This document shows, piece after piece, positions 17,486-27,416 of a DNA stretch of 64,000 nucleotides. A model generated the notes under the pieces. It was not told the origin of the DNA. It ran no database searches and was given only the letters and a program-made list of their open reading frames with translations. This DNA comes from LMUY01 sp964242215 (GTDB taxonomy: Bacteria; Pseudomonadota; Alphaproteobacteria; Acetobacterales; Acetobacteraceae): the NCBI GenBank assembly GCA_964242215.1, contig CAXTCJ010000009.1:1-64000 (forward strand), in the 5' to 3' direction. How positions within the stretch are numbered: the stretch's first letter is position 1; the number at the start of each line of letters is the position of its first letter. The translations under genes and the position numbers were made by a program.

Positions 17486-20400
17486 ATGCGGCTAGTCTTC
17501 GACCTCCAGGGCGCGCAAAGCGACAGCCGCAACCGTGGTATTGGGCGCTACAGCCGTGCCTTGGCCATGGCGATGGCGGAGCGCGCCGGCCCGCACGAAC
17601 TGGTCATCGCGCTGAACGGCAGCTTCCGCGACGCGACGGAGCAATTGCGCGATGCCTTTGCGCCGATTCTGCCGGCCAGCCAGATCCGGGTCTGGCACGG
17701 CCCGGGACGGCAAACCGCATGGGAGATAGCCGACCGCGACCGCCGCCGTGCCGCCGAGCGCATCCGTGCCGCCTTTCTCGCCTCGCTGCAGCCGGACATG
17801 CTGCTCGTCGCCAGTGCGTTCGAGGGCTATGGCGACGATGCGGTCACCCTGTTTCCCGCCGATATCCAGCCGCCGCCCACCGTCAGCATAGGCTACGACC
17901 TCATTCCACTGTCGCGGCCGGAGCTGTACCTGCACAGCCGGTTGCAGCAGGATTGGTATTACCCCCGCCTGTTGCAGATGGCCCATAACGAGGCGCTGCT
18001 CTGCATCAGCCAGTCCAGCGCCGACGAGATCCTGGCTGGGCTGCGGCTGGATCCAGCCAGGGTGTTCAACATCCAGGCCGGCGTCGACAAGCGGTTCCGG
18101 CCCGCCGCACCGGGGGACGAGCCGCAGGAGCGTCTGCTCACGCGCTACGGACTGCGGCCTGGCTACATCCTGTGCGTGGGGGCGGTCGAGGAGCGCAAGA
18201 ACCTCGCCGGGTTGATCCACGCCTACGCGCTACTGCCGGCCGCGCTGCGTCGCCGGCATCAATTGGTGGCGACCTGCTGGAACGATGCCACCCAGCTGCC
18301 GCTGCTGCGCCGCATGATTGCCGAAGCCGGGCTGACGGCAGAGGAAATGCGGCTGCTGACCGACTTCGTGCCGGACCACGACCTGCCCGGGCTGTATCGC
18401 GGCAGCGCCGTGACGGTGTGCCCGTCTTTCCACGAGGGGTTCGGCCTGTCGGTAGCGGAAGCCATGGCTTGCGGCGTCGCGTCGCTGTGCAGCAACACCA
18501 GCAGCCTGCCCGAGGTGATGGACCATCCGGCTGCCCTGTTCGACCCGACGGACCCGGCGAGCCTGGCGGAGCGGCTGCAGGCGATGCTCGACTCCCCGCA
18601 ATTGGCCGAGGAGCTTGGCCGCTACGGCCTAGCCCGGGCAGCGCGGTTCACCTGGCCGAAGACGGCAGAACGTGCCTGGGCTGCGCTCGACGCGACATTC
18701 GCGCGCCTCCAGCCTGCCAGCAGCCGGCGCAAACCGAGCCTGTCCATCGTGACGCCGTTGCGCGGCGACATCATCCCATTGCGCCATCTGCTGGAGGGAT
18801 TGGCGCGCTGGTATGCCGTCGACATCCTGTCCGACGATCCGGAGCCGGACGACCCTCGGCTCCGCGCCTGCTTCCCCATTCGCCCGCTCGCAACCCTGGC
18901 GGACCAGGTGCCCGACCGGCTGCTCTACTGGCCCGGTGACGATTCCGCCTTTGCGGCGCTGACCGTGCAGATGCTCGACGCCTATCCCGGCGTGGTCGTC
19001 GCGGGCGCCGTGCCGTTCAACATCCTGTTGCAGGAGGCAGGGGGTGCGTCCGCCGATATCCTGCAAGCCCTGTTGCTGGAGCATTACGGCTGGTACGCCG
19101 CCGCCGCCGTGCACGAGAGCAGTGCGGCGCTGGAGCGATTTCCGCTCGACGAGGCCGTGGCGGAGCGCGCCGTCCACTGGATCGCCGACCCGGCGGCCGA
19201 GCCCGCTGCCATGCACATGGCGATCGAACAGGCCTACTCCGCCAGCCCCGCCGGCGCGCTGGAGAATTGCCTGGCCGGCCTGACCGAGCAGGGGCTGGCC
19301 CTGCCGGAGGTCGCATCCGCTCTGGCCACGACCTTCTGCCGCCCCGGGCGGCGGCAGCTGCTGCTGGATGTCTCCACCATCGCGGCCTACGACGCGGGCA
19401 CCGGCATCCAGCGGGTAGTGCGTGAAACCGTCCGTCAGCTCGGTCGCATGGCCGATCTCGATGCACGCATGGAGCCGGTGAGCACCGGGCCGGGTGGCAT
19501 CGTGTTGGCCCACGGCTTCGGCCAGCGCCTGTTCGGCCTGCCTCCGATCGAAATCCTACCCCCCTCCCCCACCTACGGCGATGGCGACGTGTTCGTGGGG
19601 CTGGACCTTCACATCCACGATGTCGATGGCCTGGCGGACACGATCCATCGAGTCCGTGCCAGCGGGGCCCGGGCCACGGTGGTAATCTACGATCTGCTGC
19701 CCGTGCAGATGCCGGCCTGCTTCCCAGCACCGGTACAAAGCATGTTCCCCTACTGGCTACGAACGATCGGCAGCCTGGCGGACGGGCTGGTGTGCATCTC
19801 CAAGGCAGTAGCCGATGACCTGCTCGTTTGGCTGGACGCCAACCAGCCGGCCCGCACCCGCCCGCTCGACATCGGCTGGTTCCACCTGGGCGCCGATTTC
19901 CGCACCGCCGCCGCGCCACCGGCAGAGCAGGCCTGCCTAAAAGCCGCGTCCGAGCGGCCGACAGCCTTGATCGTGGGCACGCTCGAGCCGCGCAAAGGCC
20001 ATACCGACGCGCTCTCCGCCTTCGACCTTCTGTGGGCGGACGGGGTGGACGTCGGCGTGACGTTCGTGGGCCGGGTCGGCTGGCTCATGCAAGGGTTGGA
20101 GCAGCGGGTGCTGAGCCATCCCGAGCTTGGCCGCCGCCTGCACTGGGTACGCGATGCCGACGATGCGCTGGTGTCCGCACTGTACGAGCGCAGCGGCGCC
20201 TTGCTGATGGCCTCGGAAGGCGAGGGCTTTGGTCTGCCGCTGGTGGAGGGCGCGCGGGCCGGGTTGCCGGTCATCGCCCGCGATCTGCCGATCTTCCGCG
20301 AGGTGTGCGGCGACAACGCCCTGTATTTCACCGGCGGCGCCGCCCCGCTCGCCGCCACGCTGCGCCGCTGGCTGGCCCTGCGGCAGGCCGGCCGCGTGCC

Positions 20401-20548
20401 CGACCCGGCGCGCATCACGACCGTGTCATGGACCGAGTCGAGTCGCCGGCTGGCGCAGATCGTTCTCAACAACGAGTGGTATGCTCGCTGGAGCCCCCAG
20501 CCTGGATACACCAGCAAGGAACATGCGCATGACCGACAAGGTCACTGA
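17486..20548 (+). CDS. Tandem GT4 glycosyltransferase
   Basis: The 1020-residue protein carries two GT-B glycosyltransferases of family 4. The first spans residues 1-410: RNRGIGRYSRALAMAMAE near the start, then LCVGAVEERKNLAGLI and FHEGFGLSVAEAMACG, the acceptor- and donor-side signatures. A linker of about 210 residues follows. The second begins near 620 (DAGTGIQRVVRETVRQL), with LIVGTLEPRKGHTDAL and SEGEGFGLPLVEGARAG. Fused GT4 pairs usually add two successive sugars, often mannose or rhamnose, to a growing chain; the specific sugars are unknown. The start MRLVFDLQGAQ is typical. Its last 20 bases overlap the next methyltransferase gene. Confidence 0.88.
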   Translation: MRLVFDLQGAQSDSRNRGIGRYSRALAMAMAERAGPHELVIALNGSFRDATEQLRDAFAPILPASQIRVWHGPGRQTAWEIADRDRRRAAERIRAAFLASLQPDMLLVASAFEGYGDDAVTLFPADIQPPPTVSIGYDLIPLSRPELYLHSRLQQDWYYPRLLQMAHNEALLCISQSSADEILAGLRLDPARVFNIQAGVDKRFRPAAPGDEPQERLLTRYGLRPGYILCVGAVEERKNLAGLIHAYALLPAALRRRHQLVATCWNDATQLPLLRRMIAEAGLTAEEMRLLTDFVPDHDLPGLYRGSAVTVCPSFHEGFGLSVAEAMACGVASLCSNTSSLPEVMDHPAALFDPTDPASLAERLQAMLDSPQLAEELGRYGLARAARFTWPKTAERAWAALDATFARLQPASSRRKPSLSIVTPLRGDIIPLRHLLEGLARWYAVDILSDDPEPDDPRLRACFPIRPLATLADQVPDRLLYWPGDDSAFAALTVQMLDAYPGVVVAGAVPFNILLQEAGGASADILQALLLEHYGWYAAAAVHESSAALERFPLDEAVAERAVHWIADPAAEPAAMHMAIEQAYSASPAGALENCLAGLTEQGLALPEVASALATTFCRPGRRQLLLDVSTIAAYDAGTGIQRVVRETVRQLGRMADLDARMEPVSTGPGGIVLAHGFGQRLFGLPPIEILPPSPTYGDGDVFVGLDLHIHDVDGLADTIHRVRASGARATVVIYDLLPVQMPACFPAPVQSMFPYWLRTIGSLADGLVCISKAVADDLLVWLDANQPARTRPLDIGWFHLGADFRTAAAPPAEQACLKAASERPTALIVGTLEPRKGHTDALSAFDLLWADGVDVGVTFVGRVGWLMQGLEQRVLSHPELGRRLHWVRDADDALVSALYERSGALLMASEGEGFGLPLVEGARAGLPVIARDLPIFREVCGDNALYFTGGAAPLAATLRRWLALRQAGRVPDPARITTVSWTESSRRLAQIVLNNEWYARWSPQPGYTSKEHAHDRQGH

Positions 20549-21623
20549 TCCCAGCATGACCGACAAGGTCACCGATGCCACCTCGGTCTGGGACCAGCGA
20601 TACGAAGGCGGCGAGCATGTCGGCTCGCAGCTGAACGTGGATGGCGACCCGGTCGACTACACCCAGCACAAATTCCTCTACCGGCATGCCATCGCCGAGC
20701 CGACCACCGGGTCGCCCGAAGGCTGGATCATCGACTCGATTGGCGAGCGCTACCTCACGCCAGCGCCCGCGCAGATGCTGTCTATCGGCTGCGGCATGGC
20801 CTTCATCGAGGAGCACATGGCCAAGTCGGGTTTCGCACAGCACATCACCGCCTACGAGATGTCGCGCTCCGCCATCACGGCGGCGAAGGCGCGGGTGGCC
20901 GGGCAGCCCTATGCCGACCGGTTGGAACTGCGCTCAGGCGACGTGCTGACGGAGAACCTGCCCACCGGATTCTACGACGTGGTGTTCGTGCAGGCGGCGA
21001 TCCACCATTTCTTCGAGATCGAGGCGATGTATCAGCTGATGCACCGGGTGCTGAAGCCCGACGGCCTGCTGATTTTCGACGAGTATATCGGGCCCGATAA
21101 CCACATCTACGACGATCACGTCATCGAGGTGATGGACCGCATCGATGCCTGCCTGGCGCCGCGCTATCGGTGGGACGTGCTGGCCAAGCACGAGCGGCAC
21201 GGCATCCCGAAACCCTCGCTTGAGTGGATGCTGCAGCATGACCCCTCCGAAGGCGTGCATGCCTCACAGATACTGCCGCTGACCTACCAGTATTTCGACG
21301 TGATCGACCGCCGCGATTATGGCGGCAGCCTCATGCGGCCGTTCTTCACCGGGATCCTACCGAATTTCGACTGGGAGGATCCGAAGGACCAGACGATTGG
21401 CCGACTGATCGTGCTGATGGAGCGCATGCTGACCGAGCGCGGCGTGGTGCCTAGCTACCAGACCGCAATCATCGCCCGCCGCCGCCCCACCCCGTTGGCA
21501 AAGCTCACTGAGTTGGAGGCGAACCGGATCAATTACTCCGATTGGACACCGCCCGCTCCGCCGCCGGCGGCGCCACCGACCCCTGCCCCCCGTGGCTTGT
21601 TGGCGCGGCTGTTCGGGCGCTAA
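20529..21623 (+). CDS. Class I SAM-dependent methyltransferase
   Basis: A methyltransferase of 364 residues, with MLSIGCGMAFIEEHMA as the cofactor loop, YEMSRSAI as the acidic strand end and DVVFVQAAIHHF further on. A proline- and alanine-rich tail ends GLLARLFGR. The ATG at 20529 is chosen because AAGGA lies eight bases upstream; an ATG at 20523 is too close to it. The frame begins with two nearly identical copies of MTDKVTD, a small in-frame duplication. It overlaps the end of the tandem GT4 gene, so it probably belongs to the same transcript. It most likely methylates a sugar or a polymer end. Its stop codon shares bases with the stop of the converging gene (CTAA at 21620-21623). Confidence 0.8.
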   Translation: MTDKVTDPSMTDKVTDATSVWDQRYEGGEHVGSQLNVDGDPVDYTQHKFLYRHAIAEPTTGSPEGWIIDSIGERYLTPAPAQMLSIGCGMAFIEEHMAKSGFAQHITAYEMSRSAITAAKARVAGQPYADRLELRSGDVLTENLPTGFYDVVFVQAAIHHFFEIEAMYQLMHRVLKPDGLLIFDEYIGPDNHIYDDHVIEVMDRIDACLAPRYRWDVLAKHERHGIPKPSLEWMLQHDPSEGVHASQILPLTYQYFDVIDRRDYGGSLMRPFFTGILPNFDWEDPKDQTIGRLIVLMERMLTERGVVPSYQTAIIARRRPTPLAKLTELEANRINYSDWTPPAPPPAAPPTPAPRGLLARLFGR

Positions 21624-23050
21624 CGCCACCAATCCTCTTCGGATGGTGAGGCTGCGGTAATCGGTGCGTTGCAGATAAGGCGCGGATGACTGGCCGGATC
21701 GTCAGCGATGAATGCCCGCCACTTTTCCAGGAAGAGTGCCGTTTCATCTGCATCGATTCTGTCGCGAAAGGGGCCGTCGTACTGAGTGAACTCGGCATGC
21801 GGTGTGTAGACGATGCGCAAGCCGAGCAGGCGCAGGCGCAGACACAGATCCGCCTGGCTGCCATTGAACCCAAAGCGCTCGTCCAAGCCGTTGACGTGAT
21901 CCAACATGCTGCGCCGGGTCGCGAATGCCCCTCCAGACACCACGGACGACTCGCGCTGGATCATCGCCCAGTTCTGGCTGGTAAAAGCGTTCTGGCTGGT
22001 GAAGGCAGATTGGCTGGGCACGCCGTAGGGCATTCCTCCGTGCCGGTTGGTGCCATCTGGGTTCAACAGCCGAGCACCGACGCCGCCGATGCTCTCATCC
22101 ACCGCAAAGGTCATCAGCCCGCGAAGCCAGCCCGGTCCGCGCGCTAGTAATCCTTCATCCAACCAAACGAGGTGCTCGGTCTCACTGGCATGCCAGAGCC
22201 GATTGATCGTTGCGGTCTGGGTCAAGGAGGGCGCCACGGTCACCCTGCGGAGGGCGAACGGCCAGGACTGGTCCTCTCCGGCTGCCATGCCCTCCTCGAG
22301 CAGGATGTGCAGGCGGTTCATTGGCCAGTCGGTCTGGGTAAGGCTCTCCAGCAGGCCCTGATTCATCCGGGCACGATCCGGCACGGGCCCGCGGCCTGGC
22401 ACGACCAGGATCGTCACAGGTGGCGGATCGTCAAACTTTCGGCGCAGCTCGACACTTGAGGCGGTGAGGCCGGGTACGACATCGCAGTCGGGACGGCTTT
22501 GGGCCAAGGCCTGCTTCAGCACGGCCATCCGATCTGCCGTCGTGGCACGCCCAACGTCCGTACGGTTCACCGCCAGCACTTGGGTGATCCGTCCGATGTT
22601 TAGGCCAGCTGCCAGCGCACGCAGCAGCATGTCGTAGAGCTGTGCCGAAGCGGCGGACGCATCCAGCCCGCCGAGCACGCTCATTGCCCGGCCGCGAAAC
22701 GCGACGGGCAGCCCGATATAGTCTTGTGAGATCAGCTGGGTCTCGTCGAAATCCGGCTTGCACAGGAGCTGCAGCGGAAGGCCCGGCGCGTTGGCGATAA
22801 CTTCGTCGCCATAGACGACGTCTACGTCCGGCCGCTCCGTCCCGTGCCGGTGGAGCAAGGCTGCAAGCTGAGGGTGGAACTGCGCTTCCGGAGCCGTGAA
22901 CACGTACCAGCAGGCATCGTCCCATGCGGTCTCAGTACCCTGCGTCGACGGGGTTGCGGCGACCGTGGTCCACGTTCCATCGGGTGCGAGGACCATGAGA
23001 TCGAGCATCACCGGCAACCCTGCTGACCAAGCATCAACATGCAAGCACAT
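21620..23050 (-). CDS. GT2-type glycosyltransferase with altered metal motif
   Basis: This 476-residue protein is laid out like the second half of the 713-residue GT2 protein at 11146: an early VDVVYGDEV, VTILVVPGRGP, and GGVGARLLNPDGTNRHGG near the end. Where the relative has ILVLLNNDIEV, this one reads LVWLDEGLLA, so the usual DXD or NND metal site is not obvious. It may therefore be inactive, use another residue, or have diverged in donor. Its 5' end overlaps the end of the RgpF-GT4 gene by 17 bases, which indicates co-transcription. The ATG at 23050 is the only good start I see. Confidence 0.72.
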   Translation of the reverse strand: MCLHVDAWSAGLPVMLDLMVLAPDGTWTTVAATPSTQGTETAWDDACWYVFTAPEAQFHPQLAALLHRHGTERPDVDVVYGDEVIANAPGLPLQLLCKPDFDETQLISQDYIGLPVAFRGRAMSVLGGLDASAASAQLYDMLLRALAAGLNIGRITQVLAVNRTDVGRATTADRMAVLKQALAQSRPDCDVVPGLTASSVELRRKFDDPPPVTILVVPGRGPVPDRARMNQGLLESLTQTDWPMNRLHILLEEGMAAGEDQSWPFALRRVTVAPSLTQTATINRLWHASETEHLVWLDEGLLARGPGWLRGLMTFAVDESIGGVGARLLNPDGTNRHGGMPYGVPSQSAFTSQNAFTSQNWAMIQRESSVVSGGAFATRRSMLDHVNGLDERFGFNGSQADLCLRLRLLGLRIVYTPHAEFTQYDGPFRDRIDADETALFLEKWRAFIADDPASHPRLICNAPITAASPSEEDWWR

Positions 23051-25883
23051 CGTCGATGGCCGCTCGCATTCGGTTTGCGACCGCGCGGGGGGATAGCTGC
23101 CCCTCGATACGTTGGCGGGCTTTGACTCCCAACTCAGCCAAGGCCGGGGCGGACAGGGATGCGACTGTCACCAAGGTCTCGGCCAGCCGGTCCTCGTCGA
23201 TCCGACCCCATGTCGTACCACGAGGATAGGCTCCGTCATCCTCCTGCAGCTGCCATGGGGTGCAGGGAACCGGGAAACCGCAGCTATCGTCGAGAAAGTC
23301 GGTGCTGCCGCCAAAATTGCTTGCGACAACGGGCTTGCCCATTGCCATCGCCTCCGCGATCGTCAAGCCGAACCCTTCAGAGGCGTGCGGCGAGGCATAG
23401 ATGTCGGCCATGTCCAGCAGCGTGCGGGCAGCCTCCACGCCGATCGATCGGTTCAACAGCAGTGTCCCGCTGCTGCGCTCAGCCATCTCCAGCAATGCGC
23501 GCCCGTCTGCCTGCGTCCCATGCAGGTGCTTGGTTTTCAGCACGAGGCGCCAGCCCGCGCCGGCTAACCCGGACTGGTCGAACGCCCGCACCAGGGCATG
23601 CGGGTTCTTACGTGCCAGATAGCTCGATGCATCGAAGCTGAACAAGATGACCCGGCTGGCGAGAGCGATCCCCAAATCCTGCTTGAGCCTTACCACGCGC
23701 ATCGGTGTCACACGCGATGCCGGGATCGGGACCGCGTAGGGAATGACAGACACCGGTGCTTCGGAAACCCGCCGAAAACCCTCCGCGCAATAGCGGCTCG
23801 GCACCCACAAAGCACTCAGGCGACGTGTTATCGGTATGAAGGACTGTGGGATGTCCTGTGACTCCCACACGAATAGGCCGATCCTATGCTCTACTGCATC
23901 GATGATCGCGGACTGCGATGGCGTAAGCATTACCTCCCACGCATCCGGATTCAAGTGCACGAGCGCCACGTCCCCCGGCCCTACGCACTCGGTGCTCGGC
24001 AGGGTTGGCGTTACGCGCTGATGGATGTGAAACGGCCGCTCGATCGGCAGCATGGTGGTCGGGAGGCCCAGATGCATCAATGCAGCCATGTATCCCCTGG
24101 CAGCGACCCCCAAACCGTTCCCGTAGTTGAACGGACCAATGAAGGTGAGTTGGGGTGGGTCATTGGCCAGTGACGGGCGGTGCGCCGATTCAACGGCCGC
24201 AGACGGCAGGATCTCTCGCTCGGCCAGCAAGGCGTCAGCCAACGCCACGTCGAAGCCGTGCTGGTCCAGCGCCTCGCGCCAGCCGGTTTTGTCAGCGCGC
24301 TCCTGGTTGTGCGTGATCGCCGCCACTTTGAGGAATGGAAAACCGGCTTCCAGTAGCGCTTTCCAGTTGTGGATAACCGGATTGTCGCGACCGGTCGGCT
24401 CGAACACGGCCGAGGTCGGAATTCCAGCTGCCCTCAAATACGCCGTAAGTTTGAGCTCGTAGGCGTCGATCACGTCCTCTTTGTTACGCAGCGACTGAAT
24501 GCCGAGCACGAATTGCTGGAAAGCGGCCGACTGCAGCGCCCCCGGCTTGAACGCCAGGAAAAAGCTCTGCACGTGGTAGGCTTGCTCCAGGCTGCCGGTC
24601 AGCCCCACCATTCCGCTGTCGCTAGCCCTCATTTGCTCCAGCACGGCATGGAATGCCGAGTGGTTGGTTGGGCCGATCAAGCTGTCGTTTAGCCAGTATA
24701 GCGTCTCGGCCCGGTAGAACGCACGGTTCAGCCGCAAGACATGTGCCCAGCAAGCGAAATCCCACCCTTCGTTAGTCCGCACATATAGCCCGTCCACGAG
24801 CTCGTACAGCCAGGGCTCGTCTTGCGTGAAGCCGCAGTCGGCAGCCACGATCAACGTGACAGCCACGCCCTCATACTTCAGGGCTTGAAGGTAGTGGCGC
24901 ATGTGCGGCCGCAGCTGGCCATTGGGTGAGTGTGTCACCAACAACGCAATTTCCGGCCCGCCCTGCGGCCGTTTGCGTACCTCGATCGGTGTGCGGTCCA
25001 CTGGCTTGGCGTTAACTGTCGCGGACGAGATGGTTCGCCCTTCACGCAGGCCGTGGACCAGATAATGCGCGAGCGGGTTCATGTCGCCGGCCGCGACATC
25101 TGAATAGCGGTCCAGATAGAAACCGATCTGGAACAATGGGGAAGGGTCGTACCGCAGACTCGCCCCTACCCTGATGAAATGCAGCAGCGGATCCTGGCTG
25201 GACGCCGCGACGTCCGGGTGTTGCTGGCGATACCAGGCCGGATCAAAGAATGCGTTTGGCTGTCGGCCCTCAGCCCTACCCTGCCGGATGTAATGCAGGA
25301 ACGGGTCTTGAACCCCGATATCGGGGTAGGTCGTGCGGTACCAGTGCGGATCGAACAGGGGGTGCGGAGTTAATCCCCGGAACTGGCCGCGCAGCAAGTA
25401 ATGGCGCATGGCGGTCCAGCCCGATTCCGCGACATCGGGTGCGATGCGGCAGTAATATGCCGTGTCGAACATCGGATCTGCGCCAATTTCAACCTCTTCT
25501 TGCCGGAGGAGTAATCGGTTGCGCAGCGTAGCCGCGATGCGGTTGCCTTGCAGCGTGACCAGCCACCAGGTGAACCGAGCGAGCGGGATTGCTATCCGGC
25601 TCGCTCGTGGAAAGAGATCGAAGGCTTGCCGCAGCGGCCGGGTCAGGCGCCAACTCATCCGACCAAGGAGGCGAGCATGCTCCAGCCGAAGCCGATCCAG
25701 ATCCGTCTGTACTGCAGCAAGCGTTTCTCTGGCCGCGGCCTCGGACTCCGTTAAACGCTTGACTCTAGCTTGCAGAGCCCAAACTTGGGCCTCGGCGCGC
25801 TGATAATCTATTTGCTGGTCCTCGTGACGAGCCTGTGGCGCGCCAGCCATATTCAGTGGCAGCGAGGCCGCGCTTTTCCGCAT
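23034..25883 (-). CDS. WY/HY repeats - RgpF domain - GT4 glycosyltransferase
   Basis: A 949-residue protein in several parts. Residues about 25-75 are a coiled coil ending RMSWRLTRPLRQAF. Residues about 135-290 carry four WY/HY repeats (HPLFDPHWYRTTYPD, DPLLHFIRVGASLR). Residues about 305-565 match rhamnan synthesis protein F (LLVTHSPNGQLRPHMRHYL, then LYWLNDSLIGP and WKALLEAGFPFLKV). From about 575 there is a GT4 domain (LTFIGPFNYGNGLGVAARGY, HASEGFGLTIAEAMAMG). RgpF-type proteins act in rhamnose polymer assembly, which fits the rhamnosidase nearby. The next gene downstream overlaps its end. Upstream, 235 bases to the neighbouring methyltransferase hold nothing I recognise. Confidence 0.86.
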   Translation of the reverse strand: MRKSAASLPLNMAGAPQARHEDQQIDYQRAEAQVWALQARVKRLTESEAAARETLAAVQTDLDRLRLEHARLLGRMSWRLTRPLRQAFDLFPRASRIAIPLARFTWWLVTLQGNRIAATLRNRLLLRQEEVEIGADPMFDTAYYCRIAPDVAESGWTAMRHYLLRGQFRGLTPHPLFDPHWYRTTYPDIGVQDPFLHYIRQGRAEGRQPNAFFDPAWYRQQHPDVAASSQDPLLHFIRVGASLRYDPSPLFQIGFYLDRYSDVAAGDMNPLAHYLVHGLREGRTISSATVNAKPVDRTPIEVRKRPQGGPEIALLVTHSPNGQLRPHMRHYLQALKYEGVAVTLIVAADCGFTQDEPWLYELVDGLYVRTNEGWDFACWAHVLRLNRAFYRAETLYWLNDSLIGPTNHSAFHAVLEQMRASDSGMVGLTGSLEQAYHVQSFFLAFKPGALQSAAFQQFVLGIQSLRNKEDVIDAYELKLTAYLRAAGIPTSAVFEPTGRDNPVIHNWKALLEAGFPFLKVAAITHNQERADKTGWREALDQHGFDVALADALLAEREILPSAAVESAHRPSLANDPPQLTFIGPFNYGNGLGVAARGYMAALMHLGLPTTMLPIERPFHIHQRVTPTLPSTECVGPGDVALVHLNPDAWEVMLTPSQSAIIDAVEHRIGLFVWESQDIPQSFIPITRRLSALWVPSRYCAEGFRRVSEAPVSVIPYAVPIPASRVTPMRVVRLKQDLGIALASRVILFSFDASSYLARKNPHALVRAFDQSGLAGAGWRLVLKTKHLHGTQADGRALLEMAERSSGTLLLNRSIGVEAARTLLDMADIYASPHASEGFGLTIAEAMAMGKPVVASNFGGSTDFLDDSCGFPVPCTPWQLQEDDGAYPRGTTWGRIDEDRLAETLVTVASLSAPALAELGVKARQRIEGQLSPRAVANRMRAAIDDVLAC

Positions 25884-26118
25884 AAAGGCATGGCTCCAGC
25901 GCTCAGTTTCATGATTTGACGACCCAAGGTCCTATTTCGCAGCTTACCCGGAAAAGACCGAGTCGCGTGAATCCTGGGGACACGGGCACACCCAGCCTAC
26001 CCACCTCCAGCCTGAAACCACGCCCTATATGTAGATGCCAGTCTGGCCTAAATCGCCGGGCCTTTTATGCCGATCCTGGTTGAAATTAGATTTGGAAGTT
26101 GACGAGCGCTGAACATGC

Positions 26119-27123
26119 TCAGCCTTGAGTTTCCACGTCAGCCATATGCTGCACACCATGAAGTAGCTTCAGTTGACGAACCTCGGCCTGAGCGGCCTCA
26201 AGCAATCGTTTGCAACGCTGATAGGCGGCCGAACTTTCTGCTTCTTCGTTCTTGATGCGGTGGAGAAGGTCGGTTCTGATCGTCGCGTAATCGTCAGGCT
26301 TTAGGTTGTTCTTGTCTATTTCTGGTCGCAAATGCGCATGAAATTCGAAGCCTTCCGAGACAATCTCTACGACAGCGAAACTGGTCAAACCCAGGAATCC
26401 ACAATCTCTCACAAGCAGTTCAAATGACGAAGGCGTAAAGACAGAACAGTGAGTGTCAAAATACTCATCGACACCGACGCCGTTACTTAGATCTTGTTTC
26501 CGAACATGTGAAGTCCAGAAGTCCCACTCCTCCGCAAGCTTGATATCGCAACTCACCGTTTCGGCTGGAGTCGTTGGGAAGAAGTCATGACGCTTTTGCG
26601 GGCCGTCCATGTAGTGGGCGAATGCGACACGACCCTCAAAGACGTGGGCGAGCGTGGGCTTCTGCTGATCGTTGTGGAAGCTTTGTATCCAGTCAGAGAG
26701 ACGCGTAATCGGCCGAAAATAGTCAAAGCACACGCGGTGGTCGGGGATCGCCATGCTTAGCATCCCGCCCGGCTTCAGGACGTCGCTACACCCGTTCAGA
26801 AAGCGGATCGGGTTCGGCAGGTGCTCGAAGTTGTGCGACGAGACGATGTAATCAAATGTGCCAGTCTCTCCGCGTGCCTCGACAAGATCGCCGATCGCGA
26901 TTGATGATCCAACTATATCGACATCTTTTATCGATACTCGCTGTTCGGCAGTGATGTGAGGATCGTTTGTCGCTCGTGAGTGAAGCGTCTCAGTGTCGAA
27001 AACGTCCATCGACAGGCAATTGTAACCTTCTCGCTTCGGAGCCAACGGACTGAACCATGGTCCAACCTCAATACCGCGCTGATCGGCGGACATGTATTTC
27101 ATAATTAGGTCACGTCGTGTCAT
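26119..27123 (-). CDS. Class I SAM-dependent methyltransferase
   Basis: The 334-residue protein has a GIEVGPWFSPLAP cofactor loop of the type seen in polysaccharide-locus methyltransferases. FDYIVSSHNFEHLPNP and LKPGGMLSMAIPDHRVCFDYF follow, which are the methyltransferase-11-like hallmarks. The C-terminal third is helical with a probable short coil. AAGG stands about seven bases before the ATG at 27123. It lies in the same direction as the RgpF-GT4 gene but 235 bases upstream of it, so it may have its own promoter. A sugar or glycan substrate is inferred from context only. Confidence 0.8.
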   Translation of the reverse strand: MTRRDLIMKYMSADQRGIEVGPWFSPLAPKREGYNCLSMDVFDTETLHSRATNDPHITAEQRVSIKDVDIVGSSIAIGDLVEARGETGTFDYIVSSHNFEHLPNPIRFLNGCSDVLKPGGMLSMAIPDHRVCFDYFRPITRLSDWIQSFHNDQQKPTLAHVFEGRVAFAHYMDGPQKRHDFFPTTPAETVSCDIKLAEEWDFWTSHVRKQDLSNGVGVDEYFDTHCSVFTPSSFELLVRDCGFLGLTSFAVVEIVSEGFEFHAHLRPEIDKNNLKPDDYATIRTDLLHRIKNEEAESSAAYQRCKRLLEAAQAEVRQLKLLHGVQHMADVETQG

Positions 27124-27416
27124 CTACAGCCTTTCCTTCCCCCGTTATTTGAGCACTTACGATGAACTGACCAGAAATCCCTCTAGGCGGAGATAGTCAC
27201 CGGATTGTCAGGCTAGAGTGGGTTTCGAGGCGCGGCCGTATTTCGCCGCGCTGACGGTGAAAGACGATGCGCGCGCACGGGCACTATCATATGAGTAGTT
27301 TCCGAACCTGCCGGAACAGCTGCGAACGCTGCATGCTCGATCACCCTCGTTAAGCTTCTGAGGTCCAACGATGGGCCAAGCTGAGGTTGAAGCCGCTGTA
27401 GCGGAAAGGGAGCAGT

